A DNA stretch of 44,885 bases. Source: Bacillota bacterium (GTDB lineage Bacteria; Bacillota; Clostridia; Acetivibrionales; JAEZXR01). Positions 41,608 through 44,885 of the stretch are shown in pieces. The DNA is taken from assembly GCA_023419605.1 (NCBI GenBank), contig JAEZXR010000080.1, positions 1 to 44,885 on the forward strand, given 5' to 3'. A model generated the notes under the pieces. That model searched no databases. It was not told the DNA's origin and was given only the letters and a program-made list of their open reading frames with translations. The first letter of the stretch is position 1. Every line of letters begins with the position of its first letter. Both the position numbers and the translations under genes were made by a program.

Positions 41608-42975
41608 TTAAACTGAGCATGTTTCGCAAACCTTATCTTCCTCAGGTTTATTTTTATAGTTATCATATATTAATTTTAATCTTTCATTGTTTGATATTTT
41701 TCTATGTGAGCAAGCCGGCTTGTTTCCATTTGTAAACCTCTCAGCCGGACAGCCACCCCTACACACTGGATAACTCTTACATTCACAACATTCTTTAGGG
41801 GAGTCCAACAGCAACCAATTCGTAAATTCATCATTCATTTTCGTACCATCAAAAATACTACCAATAATTTTACTTTCATTACCCACATAGTTCCAACATT
41901 TATATAATTCACCTTCTGGCCCAACCACAAAATAAGATGGTGTTAAAGCCCCACATGAAATAGGTAAGGGTCTTGGGTAAAACATCCTTAATGAATCATA
42001 CACCTCATACTCATTCATTTTTCTCACTATATAGGATTCTAGCTCACCAAATTCTTTCCAATCGAAACATCTATGAATCCCATAATTTCCTGCCTCCTCC
42101 ATTCCATGCACGGGAGCAAAATAAAAGGTAATACCGTTTTTTTGCACCCATTGTTTTTCTATTAAGTATTTTAATATATCATCAATATAAATACTATTTT
42201 CTTTATCAATATTAATTCTGACATTAATATGAAGTAGTCCCTTTACTTCTTCAATATTATTAGTGATAATATCAAAAGACTTCATAGATTTGTCAACTAA
42301 TCTTCTTCTATTATTATGGATATCATTTAGGCCATCAATTGTTACTTGTGCACTTTGTATTTTACATTCATCTACCAAAATTGTTGCAATATCCTTTGTT
42401 AATAAAACTCCATTAGTAATAATAGATGGTCGATAGTTTATATTTTTTTCAGTACAGAATTTTACAAATTCATTGCTAAGTTCTCTGATTGTATCAAGTT
42501 CTAATAATGGCTCTCCGCCATACCAAGCAATCCTAAGACCTTTAGCATTAGCACAAATGCTTTTAACAAAATTCACAAGCTGACTTTTTACTTTTTCATC
42601 CATTTTTTTTGTGTTTTTCTTTTCATAACAATATGGACAATCCATATTACAGTTCGAAGTAGGAGCAATAGTAAGACTTATTTCTTGATTTTCTGAATTA
42701 TATCTATAGAATCTTTCTGTTAATTTAACAAATTCTTTTTCTTTATATCCATCCTCAACTAAGAATCTGTTTTCAATTAAAGTTTTGTACAAACTTTTTT
42801 CGTTTTCACATAAATTATCTGTGTTGTTGTCATCGAAAAACTCAAGATTTTCATATATCTTTGCATTTTCTGCTCTTATAACACCATATGCAGTACTGAC
42901 ACTATTAAAAAGTAATATTTCTCCAGTTTCTTTTTTATCAACTTCAATATTATAGTATGATTTTTTATATTTCAT
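41608..42975 (-). CDS. Radical SAM/SPASM peptide maturase
   Basis: This enzyme of 455 residues starts at 42975, where GAAAGG precedes the ATG; the longer frame has no such site. An N-terminal peptide-binding-like part (about 1-85) comes first. The radical SAM motif CNMDCPYC follows (C109, C113, C116), then WYGGEPLLE and TIDG. The SPASM domain carries Cys at 341, 360, 396, 397, 399, 405, 409 and 422. The last six residues add a CETC pair (450, 453), which is unusual. The architecture is that of enzymes that make thioether or similar cross-links in Cys-rich peptides (SCIFF, Clo7bot, CcpM kinds). Its substrates are most likely the three Cys-rich peptides of this locus. It is only distantly like the CcpM-type enzyme at 14418. 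Confidence 0.85.
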   Translation of the reverse strand: MKYKKSYYNIEVDKKETGEILLFNSVSTAYGVIRAENAKIYENLEFFDDNNTDNLCENEKSLYKTLIENRFLVEDGYKEKEFVKLTERFYRYNSENQEISLTIAPTSNCNMDCPYCYEKKNTKKMDEKVKSQLVNFVKSICANAKGLRIAWYGGEPLLELDTIRELSNEFVKFCTEKNINYRPSIITNGVLLTKDIATILVDECKIQSAQVTIDGLNDIHNNRRRLVDKSMKSFDIITNNIEEVKGLLHINVRINIDKENSIYIDDILKYLIEKQWVQKNGITFYFAPVHGMEEAGNYGIHRCFDWKEFGELESYIVRKMNEYEVYDSLRMFYPRPLPISCGALTPSYFVVGPEGELYKCWNYVGNESKIIGSIFDGTKMNDEFTNWLLLDSPKECCECKSYPVCRGGCPAERFTNGNKPACSHRKISNNERLKLIYDNYKNKPEEDKVCETCSV

Positions 42976-43034
42976 ATATAAAACTACCTTTCTCAAATAA
43001 TATATAAGTTTTAATTTTTGTATAAGGTGAACTT

Positions 43035-43892
43035 TACCCGATTTGATGGCCACATAAAACATTATGATAAAACTTTTAAATAAGAAACTTGCCATCTAGT
43101 ACTTGATAAAGATCAACCTGTATCCAGTGTAGCCAGAGATATTGGCATTCACGAAAACACCTTGCATAAGTGGCTTACGGAATATAAAAACCATCAAGAA
43201 CTGACTTTCCTAGAAAGTGGAAGCTTTAAACCTCTGGATGAGGAGCTACGGCAACGATTACCTATGCTTTAAAGAATGAAGGAATTACATGCGAAAGAAC
43301 AGTGTGGCAGAACTCATGAAAGAAAATGACATTAAAGCCAAGACCAAAAGGAAATTTAAGGCTAGTACAAATCCTAAACATGATTATTCCGTGGCAGCTA
43401 ATGTACTTAATCCGACCTTTACTTCTACAAAGCCGAATCAAATTTTTGTAACGATACTACTTACATACCCACAGGAGATGGATTGTTATACCTGCCTATT
43501 GTTGACCTCTTTCATAGGAAAGTTGTTGGCTGGGCAATGAATAGTACTAAAACAGCTTTGCATCGATGCCTTGAAATAGGCTACCAGTCGTCAAAAGCCT
43601 TCTCCAGGGCTGATTCATCATTCAGACTGCGGATTAGTATTCCAGTAAAGAGTATCAAAAGCTCCTTAACAAGCACGGTTTTGTGGGAAGTATGAGCCGT
43701 AAGGGTAACCGCTATGATAACTCCTGTATGGAGTCATCCTTCGGTATACTAAAAAGAGAACTTATTTATTTCTCAAGGTTCGAAACAAGGGCTCAGGTGA
43801 ATATATCGAAGTCTTCTATAACTGGGTACGCCTACAACTCAAAGCTTAGCTATAACTTACTTGACTTTGAAAAGTTATTTAAAGCAGCATAA
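43035..43892 (+). pseudogene. IS3-family element remnant (orfA and orfB pieces)
   Basis: The plus strand first shows an OrfA piece (HIKHYDKTFK, stop, then VARDIGIHENTLHKWLTEYK) and later OrfB pieces in shifting frames. The latter include LPIVDLFHRKVVGWAMNSTK and SMSRKGNRYDNSCMESSFG with the DDE glutamate. Several stops and frame changes plus a missing middle part show it is dead. It lies between the maturase and the two upstream peptide genes, separating precursors from their enzyme. No terminal repeats were located. Confidence 0.75.
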
Positions 43893-43961
43893 ATGAAAAT
43901 TATATGATACAAAGAAATATGGTAATTCCCTCCATTATTTATATATAATTTATTTAGGAGA

Positions 43962-44012
43962 AGGTCAAGGCATAGGATAAGAAATACTTAAACTATGCCT
44001 TGAAGTATTTAT
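43962..44012 (-). terminator. Hairpin after precursor peptide gene 2
   Basis: GGATAAG/CTTATCC and AAATACTT/AAGTATTT form a stem immediately after the peptide 2 stop. A second pair, AAGGCATA/TATGCCTT, overlaps it, which gives alternative foldings. It is well placed as the terminator of the peptide genes. Confidence 0.45.
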
Positions 44013-44016
44013 AAAC

Positions 44017-44199
44017 TTATCCTCCATTTTTAAATAGGCATGTATTGTGCCACCCACAAACATTATCTAATACACAAAAATCATTACAACCACATACATT
44101 TAAACAACCACAGATATTTTCCATTCCACAATTACCATATTCGCCTTCACAGGGTACTGATGTTGGCACTATAAATGCACTTCCAACAATTATCTCCAT
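44017..44199 (-). CDS. Cys-rich RiPP-like precursor peptide 2
   Basis: This 60-residue peptide has nine Cys (17, 24, 30, 32, 36, 38, 42, 48, 54). AAGGAGGTG precedes the ATG. It starts MEIIVGSAFIVPTSVPCEGE and continues ICGCLNVCGCNDFCVLDNVC. The spacing C-x5-C-x-C-x3-C-x-C-x3-C-x5-C is identical to that in peptide 3, as is the LDNVCG tract. It is upstream of the radical SAM maturase on the same strand, with an IS3 remnant in between. It is probably a substrate of that enzyme. A free-standing metal-binding peptide is an alternative. Confidence 0.75.
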   Translation of the reverse strand: MEIIVGSAFIVPTSVPCEGEYGNCGMENICGCLNVCGCNDFCVLDNVCGWHNTCLFKNGG

Positions 44200-44218
44200 A
44201 AAATTTTCACCTCCTTAC

Positions 44219-44246
44219 ATAAATGGTTGCAAAGCTAACCATTTAT
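44219..44246. repeat. Stem between precursor genes 3 and 2
   Basis: TAAATGGTT and AACCATTTA form a perfect 9-bp stem just upstream of the peptide 2 ribosome site, with a T-run on the plus-strand side. It may be an RNA-processing stem in the shared transcript. Confidence 0.4.
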
Positions 44247-44313
44247 TTTTATGTAATCCCATTGGCCATATGAGAAAGTTAACTTGATTTATGTATTTTT
44301 AGAATATCTCCCA

Positions 44314-44508
44314 TTAAATGCTGTTTATAGCATTACAATTGCACATTCCCCCTTTACAACCACAAACATTATCCAGTCCACATGCACTATAGCAACCGCA
44401 ATAGAAAAAGCAAGCACATATATCCTGTACTCCACAATCACCATAATCTTCGCATGGGACTGTAAATGGAGTTACTAGGTTATGTGAACTACCAACTAAA
44501 ATCTCCAT
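44314..44508 (-). CDS. Cys-rich RiPP-like precursor peptide 3
   Basis: This 64-residue peptide has eleven Cys (19, 25, 31, 33, 37, 39, 43, 49, 51, 56, 58). The ATG at 44508 is chosen because GGAGGTGAAT precedes it; an upstream in-frame ATG would cover that site. It starts MEILVGSSHNLVTPFTVPCE and shares VPCE, YG-x-CG, IC-x-C, CGC and LDNVCG with peptide 2. The tail (CGCKGGMCNCNAINSI) adds two CxC pairs. It is the first peptide gene of the locus. Confidence 0.75.
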   Translation of the reverse strand: MEILVGSSHNLVTPFTVPCEDYGDCGVQDICACFFYCGCYSACGLDNVCGCKGGMCNCNAINSI

Positions 44509-44885
44509 TCTATTCACCTCCAATTAATATTGAGCTCTAAAAAATATGGAGCTAATTTATATTTTGACTTTTATGCAATTCTCCTTTCAATGCAATTATT
44601 AGTCAGCTTATGGCAAAGCTCTTAACTTCATATTTGCCTAAAGTCCACCAATAAATAATTCTCTCTGGAAATTAGACATCAAAAAATCAAAACGAATTTA
44701 TGGAAGGAAATTTCAAGTATATTCCAACTCGAATACTATATAACTATTCATATTATATTAATGATTAGTGTTGTGCATTGAAAAGTAAATAATTGTATTA
44801 CCAATAAGATGGTAAAACAAAGGCATAAGTAGACCAAATGTGGTAGTTTTGAATTGTCAAGAAACAAAACCATATCCACGGGGGG
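44509..44885. other. Upstream region of the Cys-rich peptide locus
   Basis: The last 377 bp are very AT-rich and hold no supportable gene. They include a weak GAGCTC/GGAGCT stem near 44530-44557. The promoter for the peptide genes is presumably here. The final bases (CCATATCCACGGGGG) differ in composition and may begin another element. Confidence 0.4.

Overview
The window reads as chromosomal accessory DNA from a low-GC, spore-former-type anaerobe of the class Clostridia. The evidence is: AT-rich codon use, strong AGGAGG-type ribosome binding sites, an indolepyruvate:ferredoxin oxidoreductase, an LplB/YtcP-type sugar transporter without its own ATPase, oleate hydratase, and RiPP families that I know from clostridia. 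No rRNA, tRNA or CRISPR array was recognised. The window is crowded with mobile-element debris (IS66, IS21-like ends, two IS3 remnants, a truncated IS110, one REP-type tyrosine transposase, MITE-like repeats). Most genes lie on the minus strand.

Region 1 (1-712) holds a decayed IS66 end, apparently interrupted by IS21-like repeats. Region 2 (825-10440, minus) is a six-gene operon. Transcription order is a secreted HEAT-like repeat protein, a secreted permuted NlpC/P60-like protein, a membrane-anchored YfjL-like protein, an acyl carrier protein, a FabF-like ketosynthase, and a one-module NRPS with order C-A-T-E-TE. Its A-domain code reads as serine, so an acylated D-serine-type product is the simplest reading. 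Region 3 (10456-11726) is a long intergenic stretch with a candidate promoter, hairpins, a possibly structured RNA and the broken tail of a sugar-binding lipoprotein.

Region 4 (11727-18957, minus) is a RiPP locus of the CLI_3235/CcpM type: Cys-rich precursor, radical SAM/SPASM maturase, TIGR04066-like protein, acyl-carrier-related protein, S8 protease, ABC exporter upstream, and an orphan LuxR-type response regulator. Region 5 (19526-21915) is iorAB. Region 6 (22621-28630) is a CUT1 sugar transporter (two permeases, lipoprotein) convergent with its likely Cache-AraC regulator. Region 7 (28739-32305) holds a stand-alone MnmD-like methyltransferase, then a TetR regulator and oleate hydratase. 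Region 8 (32629-35895) is a TetR-controlled ABC-2 exporter; near-identical 19-bp palindromes lie in front of both the regulator and the exporter.

Region 9 (36587-44508) is the most novel part. After a REP-type transposase there is a second, much more AT-rich RiPP-like locus on the minus strand. It has three related short peptides with 9-11 cysteines in a shared CxC/CxxxC spacing, a radical SAM/SPASM maturase, a 41-codon small gene and an ABC exporter. An IS3 remnant and a truncated IS110 are wedged between its parts. One precursor (37925-38104) and the 41-codon gene are under 60 codons and easily missed.
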